Origin: Flagellimonas beolgyonensis | GTDB lineage: Bacteria > Bacteroidota > Bacteroidia > Flavobacteriales > Flavobacteriaceae | DNA length: 64,000 nucleotides | Assembly (NCBI RefSeq): GCF_003992615.1 | Contig: NZ_RZMY01000018.1 | Coordinates: 350,201 to 414,200 of the forward strand | Direction: 5' to 3' | Part shown: positions 1-8,361 of the stretch, in pieces | Position numbering within the stretch: the first letter of the stretch is position 1 | Layout of the letters: each line of letters starts with the position of its first letter | Translations under genes and position numbers: made by a program | The notes under the pieces: model-generated | Told to the model about the DNA's origin: nothing | Database searches by the model: none | What the model saw: the letters and a program-made list of their open reading frames with translations, nothing else

Positions 1-12
1 ACATTACAATTA

Positions 13-27
13 ATGTCAAAATGACAT
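13..27. promoter_or_regulatory. Palindromic operator-like site upstream of the hsp20 gene
   Basis: A perfect 15-base inverted repeat, ATGTCA-AAA-TGACAT, lies about 100 bases before the small heat-shock gene. A second overlapping inverted repeat, ACATTA-CAAT-TAATGT, occupies positions 1-16. Dyads of this kind near heat-shock genes are often regulator sites, but the binding protein is unknown, and the site could serve a gene to the left of the window. Confidence 0.4.
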
Positions 28-129
28 GTTTTTTTCTTTCTATAAATGCCATAAAGGCAGTTTAATGGTATTGGTATGCCTTTTGTCCTATACAGGTTGA
101 TTTAAATGTTTAACTAAAATTGAATCGCC

Positions 130-555
130 ATGAGTATAGTAAAAAGAAACAACCTGTTTTTTCCATCCTTGATGAACGAGTTTATGGGTCCTGATTGGTT
201 CGGTGGAACGGAAAAGTGGAATACTTCTGTTCCTGCGGTCAATATAAAGGACAATACCGAAAATTTTGAATTGGAACTTGCAGTTCCCGGTATGAAAAAG
301 GACGATTTCAGCGTAGAGATCGATAATGATGTATTGACCATTTCCAGTGAGGTCCAGACCGAGAACGAAGAAAACAAGGACAATTACACACGTAAAGAAT
401 TTTCATTCACTTCCTTTAAAAGAGCTTTTACCCTTCCCGATACAGTGGATGGGGCAAAAATTGATGCAAAATATGAGGATGGTATTTTGAGATTGACATT
501 GCCCAAAAAACAAGAGGCATTGCCCAAACCAAAGCGAATGATTGAAATTGCTTAA
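130..555 (+). CDS. Small heat-shock protein, Hsp20/alpha-crystallin family
   Basis: A 141-residue ATP-independent holdase chaperone that binds unfolding proteins in the cytoplasm. The N-terminal arm (about residues 1-35) is aromatic and Gly-rich. The alpha-crystallin domain runs from about 36 to 128 and includes the characteristic LELAVPGMKKDDF strand and the closing LRLTLPKK. The C-terminal RMIEIA supplies the I-x-I motif used for oligomer assembly. Length is normal for the family. The gene is monocistronic: an inverted-repeat region lies upstream and a strong hairpin terminator separates it from convergent uvrB. Heat or stress induction is likely but inferred. Confidence 0.95.
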   Translation: MSIVKRNNLFFPSLMNEFMGPDWFGGTEKWNTSVPAVNIKDNTENFELELAVPGMKKDDFSVEIDNDVLTISSEVQTENEENKDNYTRKEFSFTSFKRAFTLPDTVDGAKIDAKYEDGILRLTLPKKQEALPKPKRMIEIA

Positions 556-614
556 GGTAAAAATACACCAACTATAGGTGTTTCATGATGGTTGGATTAG
601 TTGGTTAGTTTGAT

Positions 615-651
615 GGCGCCCTCCTGCAGAAATGTTCGGGGGGCGCTGTCT
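615..651 (+). terminator. Rho-independent terminator between hsp20 and uvrB
   Basis: GGCGCCCTCC at 615-624 pairs with GGGGGGCGCT at 638-647 (10 bp with two G-U pairs), followed by a T-rich stretch. It lies between two convergent genes. The T-run favours the + strand (hsp20), but it may serve both directions. Confidence 0.8.
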
Positions 652-652
652 T

Positions 653-2641
653 TTATTCCTTTTCCTGCAACATTTTGATTTCGTCCCTTAGCTTTGCCGC
701 TTCCATAAAGTTGAGTTCTTTGGCCGCTTTCTCCATGGCCTTGCGTTTTTCCCGAATCAATTTTTCTTTTTGATCCTGGGTCAAATAGGCCAAATCCGGT
801 TCTGCGGCACGCAATTCTTCCTTTTGAAAATGATAGGTGGACACCGAATTCCTCGCCAGGGCATTGTCCAAGTTTTTGTTCAACGCCTTGGGTGTAATAC
901 CGCGTTCTTTGTTATAGGCCATTTGTTTGTCCCTTCGGTAGTTGGTTTCATCAATGGTTTTTTGCATACTATCCGTAATGGTATCGGCATACATAATGGC
1001 TTTACCGTTCAAATTTCGGGCTGCCCTGCCCACGGTTTGGGTCAACGAGCGATTACTGCGTAAAAAACCTTCTTTGTCCGCATCCAGAATAGCTACCAAC
1101 GAAACTTCGGGCAAATCTAGTCCCTCCCGTAACAAGTTAACCCCTATCAGGACATCAAAAAGGCCCTTTCGCAGATCCTGCATGATCTCTACCCGCTCCA
1201 ACGTATCCACATCACTATGGATGTAGCGACATCGAATATCGATTCGGGTCAGATACTTGGTCAGTTCCTCGGCCATCCGTTTTGTCAGGGTGGTCACCAA
1301 GGTCCGTTCATCCAATTCCACCCGTTGCTGTATCTCCTCCACCAAATCATCAATTTGATTGGCACTGGGCCGTACCTCGATGATGGGGTCCAACAATCCG
1401 GTCGGTCGGATCACCTGTTCCACATAAACCCCTTGGCTGAGTTCCAGTTCGTAATCAGCTGGTGTAGCACTCACATAGATCACTTGGTTCTGAAGTGCTT
1501 CGAATTCCTCAAACTTAAGGGGGCGGTTGTCCATGGCAGCGGGCAAACGAAACCCATATTCCACCAAATTTTCCTTCCGGGAGCGGTCCCCGCCATACAT
1601 GGCATGTACTTGGGGAATGGTCACGTGGCTTTCATCGATGACCATCAAATAATCGTTCGGAAAGTAGTCCAATAGGCAGAACGGCCGTGTCCCTGGCTCC
1701 CTGCCATCCAAATACCTGGAGTAATTTTCGATACCCGAACAGTAGCCGAGCTCCCGAATCATTTCCAGATCAAAATTGGTGCGCTCCTCCAAGCGTTTGG
1801 CTTCCAATGGTCGGCCTATTTCCTTAAAGTAGTCCACTTGTTTCACCAGATCATCCTGAATTTCCCGAATGGCATTTTGAAGGATGTCCGGCGAGGTAAC
1901 GAACATGTTAGCTGGATAAATGTTCAACGAATCATATACTTCAATTACCCTATTGTTGAAGGGGTCAAGAGCTTCTATTTCTTCGATTTCATCGCCAAAA
2001 AAATGAATGCGGAAGGCGTGGTCGGCATAGCCCGGAAACACATCGACCACATCACCCTTTACCCTAAAATTCCCATTTCTGAAATCTGCCGTGGTCCGGG
2101 AATAAAGGCTTTGTACCAGTTGTTTCAAAAATTTGGTACGCGCTATTACTTGATCTCGGTGGATCGTGATCACGTTCTTTTGAAACTCTATCGGGTTCCC
2201 GATACCATAAAGACAGGATACCGAAGCGACCACCAAAACATCCCTTCGTCCGGAGAGCAAAGAAGAAGTGGCACTCAAACGTAACTTTTCAATATCCTCA
2301 TTGATGGACAGGTCTTTTTCAATATATAGGCCACTGGCCGGAATATAGGCTTCCGGTTGGTAGTAGTCATAGTAGGATACAAAGTATTCCACCGCGTTGT
2401 TCGGGAAAAATTGCTTGAATTCCGAGTACAACTGGGCGGCCAAGGTCTTATTGTGGGCCAGCACCAATGTAGGCCGTTGTACTGTTTCCACCACATTGGC
2501 CACCGTAAAGGTTTTACCGGAACCTGTAACCCCCAATAAGGTTTGATGGGGTACACCACCTTCAATACCTTCGACCAATTGCCGAATAGCCTCTGGCTGG
2601 TCCCCAGTGGGCTTAAAATCCGATACTACCTGAAATTTCAT
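653..2641 (-). CDS. uvrB: Excinuclease ABC subunit B
   Basis: UvrB is the damage-verifying helicase-like subunit of nucleotide excision repair. It is loaded by UvrA and recruits the UvrC nuclease. The 662 residues match the family length. Visible are the Walker A motif GVTGSGKT (37-44), the damage-probing beta-hairpin with YYDYYQPEAYIP (90-101), the DESH box (336-339), helicase motifs V/VI near the REGLDLPE and QTVGRAARN segments, and the C-terminal UVR domain (about 622-658) that contacts UvrC. The gene stands alone, convergent with hsp20. No SOS operator was recognised in the upstream 146 bases, which hold no other gene. Confidence 0.98.
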   Translation of the reverse strand: MKFQVVSDFKPTGDQPEAIRQLVEGIEGGVPHQTLLGVTGSGKTFTVANVVETVQRPTLVLAHNKTLAAQLYSEFKQFFPNNAVEYFVSYYDYYQPEAYIPASGLYIEKDLSINEDIEKLRLSATSSLLSGRRDVLVVASVSCLYGIGNPIEFQKNVITIHRDQVIARTKFLKQLVQSLYSRTTADFRNGNFRVKGDVVDVFPGYADHAFRIHFFGDEIEEIEALDPFNNRVIEVYDSLNIYPANMFVTSPDILQNAIREIQDDLVKQVDYFKEIGRPLEAKRLEERTNFDLEMIRELGYCSGIENYSRYLDGREPGTRPFCLLDYFPNDYLMVIDESHVTIPQVHAMYGGDRSRKENLVEYGFRLPAAMDNRPLKFEEFEALQNQVIYVSATPADYELELSQGVYVEQVIRPTGLLDPIIEVRPSANQIDDLVEEIQQRVELDERTLVTTLTKRMAEELTKYLTRIDIRCRYIHSDVDTLERVEIMQDLRKGLFDVLIGVNLLREGLDLPEVSLVAILDADKEGFLRSNRSLTQTVGRAARNLNGKAIMYADTITDSMQKTIDETNYRRDKQMAYNKERGITPKALNKNLDNALARNSVSTYHFQKEELRAAEPDLAYLTQDQKEKLIREKRKAMEKAAKELNFMEAAKLRDEIKMLQEKE

Positions 2642-2787
2642 TCGGTAAAAATACTAAAGGGATCAGCCAAAATGAAACAAAGGGAATACAATTAATGCCA
2701 AGGAGAAAAGAGCTTTACATTACTTGTTACATCATCAAGAAAAATGAAGACCGATCTGTTAAGTTGTTTTGCGTACTCGATAGCGTA

Positions 2788-3618
2788 CTACAAATCACGC
2801 TTTTTCAACAAGGCATAGGATAAATAGATGAATAATGCCGTCCAAACCAAGACAATCAAAAATTCATACCAATGTGTTGAATAATCTTTAGTGAAGTTTT
2901 CACCTATTTGTTGTGCAACTGATTGTACAGCATTAAAACGTGTAAAAGGCTCCTTTATAAGATTTGCCATTGATTCCAAAGGTAGAAACGGCATAACAGA
3001 TTCTGATGATTTTTGTCCGAATAGCCACCATACCAAAAATCGAATGCCTAAATTCTCCATTATATACCAAAGTATCAAAAAACCCAATGCAAAAGCAGAG
3101 CGTTTTACCCAGATACCTAAAAAAATACAAAAGCTGAAGAACGCAAATATTTTAATGAAATAACTCAGAAGATAATATAAATCTGAAAAAATTATCGAGG
3201 GTTGGTTGTAGTCAGAATATATTAATCCTAAAATCAAGGTCACCAAAAAAACAAATAAGGTAGATATTATTGAAAAGGCAAATACCATTGAAAGTTTTGA
3301 TTTTAAAAACTCTTTCTTAGATAGGCCATCGATCAAATTTTGTTTAATGGTCTTGTTACTGTACTCGTTGGATATCATGGAGACAATAACAATGGCAAAA
3401 AATAACTTTAATAGAGATGCAATGAAGGTATTTAAATGCCATATATATGGGAAATTAAAAATCCCTAAATCTGCAAGTCTAATGCCTTCGCCAAAGGGAA
3501 ATTTTATTACAGATATAAGTGCGATACAGCATATCAGAATGAAATAGGAAAAAATTAAAATTTTGCTTGCCCTGTTGTTCCAGAGTTTAATGAATTCTAT
3601 TTGAAGGAGACGTAACAT
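2788..3618 (-). CDS. ABC-2 type transporter permease
   Basis: A 276-residue integral membrane protein with about six hydrophobic segments (near residues 15-38, 55-80, 105-133, 140-170, 172-200 and 250-270), the pattern of ABC-2 permeases. It begins 11 bases after the ATPase gene, so the two should be co-transcribed and form one exporter. Substrate cannot be read from sequence; multidrug, bacitracin-like or lipid export are all possible. The gene is visibly AT-richer than its partner: two sampled 60-base lines near 3181-3300 are about 27-30% GC, against about 43% in the ATPase. Confidence 0.85.
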   Translation of the reverse strand: MLRLLQIEFIKLWNNRASKILIFSYFILICCIALISVIKFPFGEGIRLADLGIFNFPYIWHLNTFIASLLKLFFAIVIVSMISNEYSNKTIKQNLIDGLSKKEFLKSKLSMVFAFSIISTLFVFLVTLILGLIYSDYNQPSIIFSDLYYLLSYFIKIFAFFSFCIFLGIWVKRSAFALGFLILWYIMENLGIRFLVWWLFGQKSSESVMPFLPLESMANLIKEPFTRFNAVQSVAQQIGENFTKDYSTHWYEFLIVLVWTALFIYLSYALLKKRDL

Positions 3619-3629
3619 TCGTTTTTTGA

Positions 3630-4526
3630 TTAGTTGTTTTTGGTCAGGGTTAGGAATTGTTCTTCGAGGCTTTCTTTACGTTTTACCAGATGGGACAGCA
3701 CGATACCTTTTTCAAAAAGCATTTTGTTCAGCGATTCGGCATCCATTTCCTCTTTTAAATAGGCGGTAAGCGTACCATTGAAATTTTCGATTTTCCCAAA
3801 ACTGGCATTTTTTTCCAACAGTTCCTTCAGTTTGTCGAGGTCGCTACAGCGCAGCTCAAAGAAACCGTGACTGGCCAGCATGCTTTCCACAGGACCCGAA
3901 TACAGGTTTTCCCCTTTGCGAAGGATCACTACATGGGAACACACTTTTTCCACTTCATCCAAAAGGTGGGAAGCGAGCAGAATGGTAGTGCCCTGACTTG
4001 CAATTTGTTTAATTATTTCCCTGATCTGGTGGATTCCTTGCGGATCCAAACCATTTGTAGGCTCATCCAAAATCAAGATTTCTGGGTCGTTGAGTAGGGC
4101 AGAGGCAATGGCCAAACGCTGTTTCATACCCAACGAATAGGTTTTGAACTTACTGTTCCGACGATCCCAAAGTCCGACCAACTCCAATTTCTCCTGAATT
4201 TTGGTATCCGGCACTTCCTTGATCTTACATACCAATTTTAAATTTTGGATGGCGGTCATGTACGGATAAAAGTTGGGCCGTTCTATTATGGCCCCAACTT
4301 TTTTGAGTGCTTCGTGGGTGGAGGTGTTGCCATCGAACCAACTAAAATCGCCCGATGTGCGATTGACCACGTTGAGGATGATTCCCAAGGTTGTGGATTT
4401 ACCACTACCATTTGGCCCCAAAATGCCATAGACATTTCCTTTTTCAATGGTGAAGGAAAGGTCCTTAACGGCGGTGAGGTAGCCAAATTTCTTGGTGAGA
4501 TGGTTTACGGTCAGAATTGTTTCCAA
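3630..4526 (-). CDS. ABC transporter ATP-binding protein (BcrA/CcmA-like)
   Basis: A 298-residue nucleotide-binding subunit paired with the ABC-2 permease just downstream. Walker A is GPNGSGKST (37-45), followed by the signature YSLGMKQRL and Walker B with ILILDEPTNGLD. A C-terminal extension of about 80 residues is typical of bacitracin-type exporters. The start chosen is a TTG at 4526 (first residues METILTVNHL), because ABC homology begins there. The frame stays open to an ATG at 5093, but that extra stretch lies antisense to the neighbouring + strand gene and has no ABC similarity. It resembles gliding-motility GldA in general class only; I would not call it GldA. Confidence 0.92.
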   Translation of the reverse strand: METILTVNHLTKKFGYLTAVKDLSFTIEKGNVYGILGPNGSGKSTTLGIILNVVNRTSGDFSWFDGNTSTHEALKKVGAIIERPNFYPYMTAIQNLKLVCKIKEVPDTKIQEKLELVGLWDRRNSKFKTYSLGMKQRLAIASALLNDPEILILDEPTNGLDPQGIHQIREIIKQIASQGTTILLASHLLDEVEKVCSHVVILRKGENLYSGPVESMLASHGFFELRCSDLDKLKELLEKNASFGKIENFNGTLTAYLKEEMDAESLNKMLFEKGIVLSHLVKRKESLEEQFLTLTKNN

Positions 4527-4604
4527 AGGATGCTGTCGTTTTTTTGAATGGTTTATACTAACTTGACGATGTTTATACCGATTTGTTACAAAAAGTCCCA
4601 TACA

Positions 4605-5681
4605 ATGTCCGAAGAAAAATTGATGTCCAAAAAAAAACCGGCGTATCCGATAAGTAAAGAGCTGGATGAATATTTGGATTATTACAATCGAAAAATTGAG
4701 ATTCCCATCCATTACGAAGACCTGCTTCGGTTTTCGGGCAGTGTGGCGGTATATGACGCTGAGGACGAAGATACCCTTTGGGTACGTGTGTATTATGCCG
4801 AATACGATCGGGACGAGATCGACCTGGCACTTAAACGGGTATATTCCATTTTCGTATCCGATGGTAGCGATACCATTTTGCAGTATTTGAACGTGGATTA
4901 TGTGGATTATTGCACCTTTGGGAACTCCAAACCGTTCCGGATCAAGGTCAGGAACATCCTCAACGATAACTATACTTTGCTTTATGTAAAGAAAACAGAT
5001 GCTTCTCGGGTGTACGGACTGGAACTGGAACACATGCTTTCGCCTTACAACCTCAACTTCGTGATCTACGAGAATACCCTTATTGAGGAACATATTGTGG
5101 GGATACCGGGCGATGTCTTCATCAAAAAAAACCTGCCCGAACTCTCAGAATTCGATAAAGCCCAGATTGCCAAGGAATTTGTGAAGTTCAATGAACGGAG
5201 CATGATACGTTTGTTGGGCGACATGCGCTCCTACAATTATGTGGTGGTGCCTACCCACGATTTTGATAGCGTGGTCTATAAAATACGTGCCATCGATTTT
5301 GACCAACAGTGCTACGAAGGCAAATTAAAGGTATACCGACCCCAGTTCTTCAAGGAGAACAAGGTTATGGTGGATATGGTGCAGAATAAATTAAAATTGG
5401 ACTCGGTGAACCAATATATAGTTGAGGAACGGTCCATTATTGCCAAGCGGATTTTGAGCTGGGGACAACGGTTGTCCGCCCTGTTGGAAGCCTGTCGCAA
5501 AGATGTTATTTCCACTCCCGAAAATATTGAACTACTAAAGGCCCAACTATTGGAACTTACGGGAGACATCAATTTTCGTGACAGCAAGAACATGGGCGAA
5601 ATATTGACCTATGCCCTCGATTTTGTTAAACGTAACTATGAGGATGTCAGCATGAAACAGATCATCGAGAAAAAATTCTAG
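4605..5681 (+). CDS. Uncharacterised conserved flavobacterial protein, 358 aa
   Basis: I do not assign a function. The protein is soluble, with no signal peptide or membrane segment. It starts at ATG 4605 (MSEEKLMSKK; an alternative ATG is at 4623) and is rich in Asp, Glu, Tyr and Lys. The first 80 residues are notably acidic and aromatic; a later segment near 'ERSIIAKRILSWGQRL' is helical and basic. It is monocistronic and divergent from the ABC exporter. Its 3' end overlaps the convergent NdpA-like gene by four bases, and the palindrome CTAG supplies stop codons for both. Similar proteins in related genomes are, to my knowledge, annotated only as hypothetical. Confidence 0.85.
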   Translation: MSEEKLMSKKKPAYPISKELDEYLDYYNRKIEIPIHYEDLLRFSGSVAVYDAEDEDTLWVRVYYAEYDRDEIDLALKRVYSIFVSDGSDTILQYLNVDYVDYCTFGNSKPFRIKVRNILNDNYTLLYVKKTDASRVYGLELEHMLSPYNLNFVIYENTLIEEHIVGIPGDVFIKKNLPELSEFDKAQIAKEFVKFNERSMIRLLGDMRSYNYVVVPTHDFDSVVYKIRAIDFDQQCYEGKLKVYRPQFFKENKVMVDMVQNKLKLDSVNQYIVEERSIIAKRILSWGQRLSALLEACRKDVISTPENIELLKAQLLELTGDINFRDSKNMGEILTYALDFVKRNYEDVSMKQIIEKKF

Positions 5682-6736
5682 CTTTTCTGCTCCTTGTTGA
5701 AATAAACCAGGTAGTAGTACATCTGTCGCTCCTCATCCCAACCTTTTTCCACAAATTTTTCGGCAGATTCCGGGTTGATGAAATCCAACTTGATCTGAAT
5801 ATTGGTATCGAGGTTGATCACATTCTTGATTTTCCTTCGGGCATCGCTCACGGCCTTGTTGGCAATATCAAAGTTGGATACATCCTCAATACTGTATTTG
5901 GGACCCTTCTCGACCTTATAATGTTTGAACTCAGGAATTAAATCGGGGTTTTCCATCACCTCGTTCAAAAATGAGGTTTCCTCAAAGGCATCGTTCTTGG
6001 CAAAATGGTTCACGGCCCGGTTCATGAACAACACCTCTTGTTGTTTGTCCTCGGCCGGTAAAACCACATCTTTCGCGAAATTTTGACAGAACTTCAGGTA
6101 ATTTTTGGTGTAAAAGTTCTCATCGGTCAACGGAACCAAACCTAAAAAGTTTTCCAACCAATATTTGGCATCGTAGCGGTTGCTGTCCACCGATAGCACT
6201 TTATAGCCTTCTTCCTTTTCCAGATTGAAGACAATGCAGCCCTTGTCCAATTTGTTGATGTTGATGCCTTGACGGATCAATATCTCCAAATTCTGCTCGG
6301 TTTCCTTAAACTGAAGAAAATCGTGTTTCAACTCGCTCTTGAAGATCCCAACAGCATCTGTTTTTTTGTTGTCGACGACCATGTCGGTAAAATGCACCAC
6401 ATACACCTCACCACTTTTGATATGCGGATGGTTAGATTGTTCAAACAAATGGGTGGTGATTTTTTTGGAAAGTTCATGTCCCTTGGATGGATTTTCAAAA
6501 AGCTCGGCAACCGACTTGAAGACCTCATTGAACTCTACATCCACATCATTTGCAAAACGGTAATAGTTTTCCTCTTTTTCCCGAAAGGGTTTAAAAAAAT
6601 ATTCCTTAAGCAATCCAGACATTTCATCGTTCAACGTAAAAGGCTCCGCAGACAAAAAGGCGGTCTCGTTCTTGCTCTTATTGCCGACACGGTGCAATGA
6701 AATACTTTCAATTTGGGCGTTGTATAGGTTTAGCAT
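5678..6736 (-). CDS. Nucleoid-associated protein, NdpA/YejK family
   Basis: A 352-residue protein of the NA37/NdpA family, whose E. coli member YejK associates with the nucleoid. Family hallmarks are the N-terminal segment ISLHRVGNK, the central VYVVHFTDMVVDNKKTDAVGIFKSE strand region and the C-terminal Lys/Arg-rich part. There are no membrane segments. It follows the pRiA4b-ORF3-like gene by about 64 bases on the same strand and is convergent with the 358-residue protein, sharing the CTAG stop palindrome. The precise cellular role of this family in Bacteroidota is unknown. Confidence 0.85.
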   Translation of the reverse strand: MLNLYNAQIESISLHRVGNKSKNETAFLSAEPFTLNDEMSGLLKEYFFKPFREKEENYYRFANDVDVEFNEVFKSVAELFENPSKGHELSKKITTHLFEQSNHPHIKSGEVYVVHFTDMVVDNKKTDAVGIFKSELKHDFLQFKETEQNLEILIRQGININKLDKGCIVFNLEKEEGYKVLSVDSNRYDAKYWLENFLGLVPLTDENFYTKNYLKFCQNFAKDVVLPAEDKQQEVLFMNRAVNHFAKNDAFEETSFLNEVMENPDLIPEFKHYKVEKGPKYSIEDVSNFDIANKAVSDARRKIKNVINLDTNIQIKLDFINPESAEKFVEKGWDEERQMYYYLVYFNKEQKS

Positions 6737-6800
6737 TTTTGGGTATAAGGTATTGGGTTAATGGCAAAAGGTTAATGGTGAAAGACTTGGAAAAATATGT

Positions 6801-7304
6801 TCAATTCCAGTTTTCGTCGAAATCCATATCGTCGTAGTTGTCGAGATAATCATCAAAATTCTCATCTTCCTCGCCGGGTTCGGCTTCAAATTTTTTCTCA
6901 GGTGGCGAATCCGGGAGTTCACCAAAACTGAAGAGTAGGTCCGGATAAACTTTTCCATCTTCTTTTTCAACGATATCGGCCAGTTCCACAAAAAAGGTCC
7001 ACATGCTGAAAAAATCGTACACATAGATCATTTTGGGATTTTCCTCACTCAACACATCTTCAATTGTGGTCTCGTTCATCAGTCGGATATCGGACCCATT
7101 CTCGCTCATGTCGAACAACGCAATTTCCTCTTCTTGGTTCCATTCCTCGTCACACGTATAAAATGAGGCCATTTCACCGCCCCCAAAACCGAAGGATTGC
7201 GTAATGGCATTGTGGAAATCTTCCAAAGTATTGTTGTCCTCTATCGCAATATCCCGAAAAATATCTTCCTCAGCATCAAGTATTATCCTGATTTTATAAA
7301 TCAT
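6801..7304 (-). CDS. Plasmid pRiA4b ORF-3-like protein
   Basis: A 167-residue protein whose first 90 or so residues match the pRiA4b ORF-3 / IS1096 passenger ('TnpR family') fold: MIYKIRIILD, then DIFRDIAIEDNNTLEDFHNAI and a GFGGGEMASFYTCDEEW segment. Despite the family name there is no transposase or inverted repeat here, so it is a chromosomal stand-alone copy. The last 40 residues are extremely acidic (runs of Asp/Glu with Tyr/Asn), as in DNA mimics or protein-binding tails. Function unknown. It is the second to last gene of a long minus-strand run, 43 bases after heme A synthase. Confidence 0.75.
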   Translation of the reverse strand: MIYKIRIILDAEEDIFRDIAIEDNNTLEDFHNAITQSFGFGGGEMASFYTCDEEWNQEEEIALFDMSENGSDIRLMNETTIEDVLSEENPKMIYVYDFFSMWTFFVELADIVEKEDGKVYPDLLFSFGELPDSPPEKKFEAEPGEEDENFDDYLDNYDDMDFDENWN

Positions 7305-7347
7305 CCATTAAATTTTTGAGTGGGCACAAAGGTACAATAAATAGCCC

Positions 7348-8361
7348 TTATTTGGTGAATCGGTGCAGGGTAAAGGTCATGGCCGCCAAAAGGAAAAATG
7401 CACCGATTTGGTGTGCAATGCCCAACCATAAGGGCACGGCATAGATCAAAGTGAGCACGCCCAATACAAACTGCACAAAAACGAGAGCCAAAAGCATTTT
7501 CAATCCTTTTTCTTGGAGGGCCGTACGTTGTGTTTGTCCTGTCTTGAACCAGATATACACAATGATTCCTACAACCACATAGGCTAAATAGCGGTGGATG
7601 AACTGTACCCCGCTTTTCCCTTCAAAAAAGTTTTTGATTACGGGCTGATGTTCAATAAAGACCGTTTCGTGGATCAATTTACCATCGCTCATCAATGGCC
7701 AATGGTTGTGGATAAAGCCCGCATCCAATCCGGCGACAAAGGCGCCCCAGATAATTTGGATGAGCAAAACGACCAATCCAAAACGGATGAGGTTTCTGAT
7801 TTTAGTATTCACTTCTTTTTTATCCGGATAGATCAAATCCAGAGCCACCCAAAAGCTATAGGCAAAAGTGATAAAGGCCGTGGTCAAATGGGCTGCCAAT
7901 CGAAAATGGGAGACATCTGGCCGATCTACCAGGCCACTTTTGACCATATACCAACCCAAAAAGCCCTGAAAACCACCCATGATCAATAGGATAATGGCTT
8001 TTTTGGTGGTTGGTCCGTCCAATTTTTTGGTGAACAGGAAATATAGGAAGGGTACAATAAACACGATTCCGATAAACCTGCCGATGACACGGTGGAGCCA
8101 TTCCCAAAAATAGATGTCCTTAAAATCTTCCAAATCAAAATGATTGTTCAATTTTTGGTATTCGGGATATTGCTTATACAGCTCAAAGGCCTCTTGCCAC
8201 TCCTGTTCGTTCATTGGGGGCAGAGTGCCATGGATCAATTTATAATCCGAAATGGATAGTCCGGAATGCGTCAATCGGGTGATTCCACCGACTAGGACCA
8301 TGATAAAAATAAGTGCACATCCCGTTAACAACCAATACACTACATATTTGTTTTTTTTCAT
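7348..8361 (-). CDS. ctaA: Heme A synthase, COX15/CtaA family
   Basis: Converts heme O to heme A for cytochrome c oxidase, in the inner membrane. The 337-residue protein has about eight membrane segments. It carries the N-terminal VGGITRLTHSGLSI motif (about residues 24-37), the HRVIGR loop, HFRLAAHLTTA and the C-terminal 'LGIAHQIGAFFLLA' histidine segment, which together supply heme-ligand histidines. Its start overlaps the tRNA nucleotidyltransferase stop by four bases, so it is translationally coupled. No heme O synthase or oxidase subunit genes lie in this window, which is unusual because they often cluster. Confidence 0.95.
   Translation of the reverse strand: MKKNKYVVYWLLTGCALIFIMVLVGGITRLTHSGLSISDYKLIHGTLPPMNEQEWQEAFELYKQYPEYQKLNNHFDLEDFKDIYFWEWLHRVIGRFIGIVFIVPFLYFLFTKKLDGPTTKKAIILLIMGGFQGFLGWYMVKSGLVDRPDVSHFRLAAHLTTAFITFAYSFWVALDLIYPDKKEVNTKIRNLIRFGLVVLLIQIIWGAFVAGLDAGFIHNHWPLMSDGKLIHETVFIEHQPVIKNFFEGKSGVQFIHRYLAYVVVGIIVYIWFKTGQTQRTALQEKGLKMLLALVFVQFVLGVLTLIYAVPLWLGIAHQIGAFFLLAAMTFTLHRFTK

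Noticed and set aside
1217..2284. Plus-strand frames of 148-152 codons inside uvrB
   Set aside because: They are antisense shadows of an unmistakable full-length UvrB.
4527..5093. Long N-terminal extension of the ABC ATPase frame (189 codons)
   Set aside because: It is antisense to the real 358-residue gene, shows no ABC similarity, and the ABC domain begins exactly at a TTG codon at 4526.
6801..7304. Reading the IS1096 passenger-like gene as evidence of a mobile element
   Set aside because: No transposase, terminal inverted repeats or target duplication are visible, and the gene is embedded in a housekeeping run.
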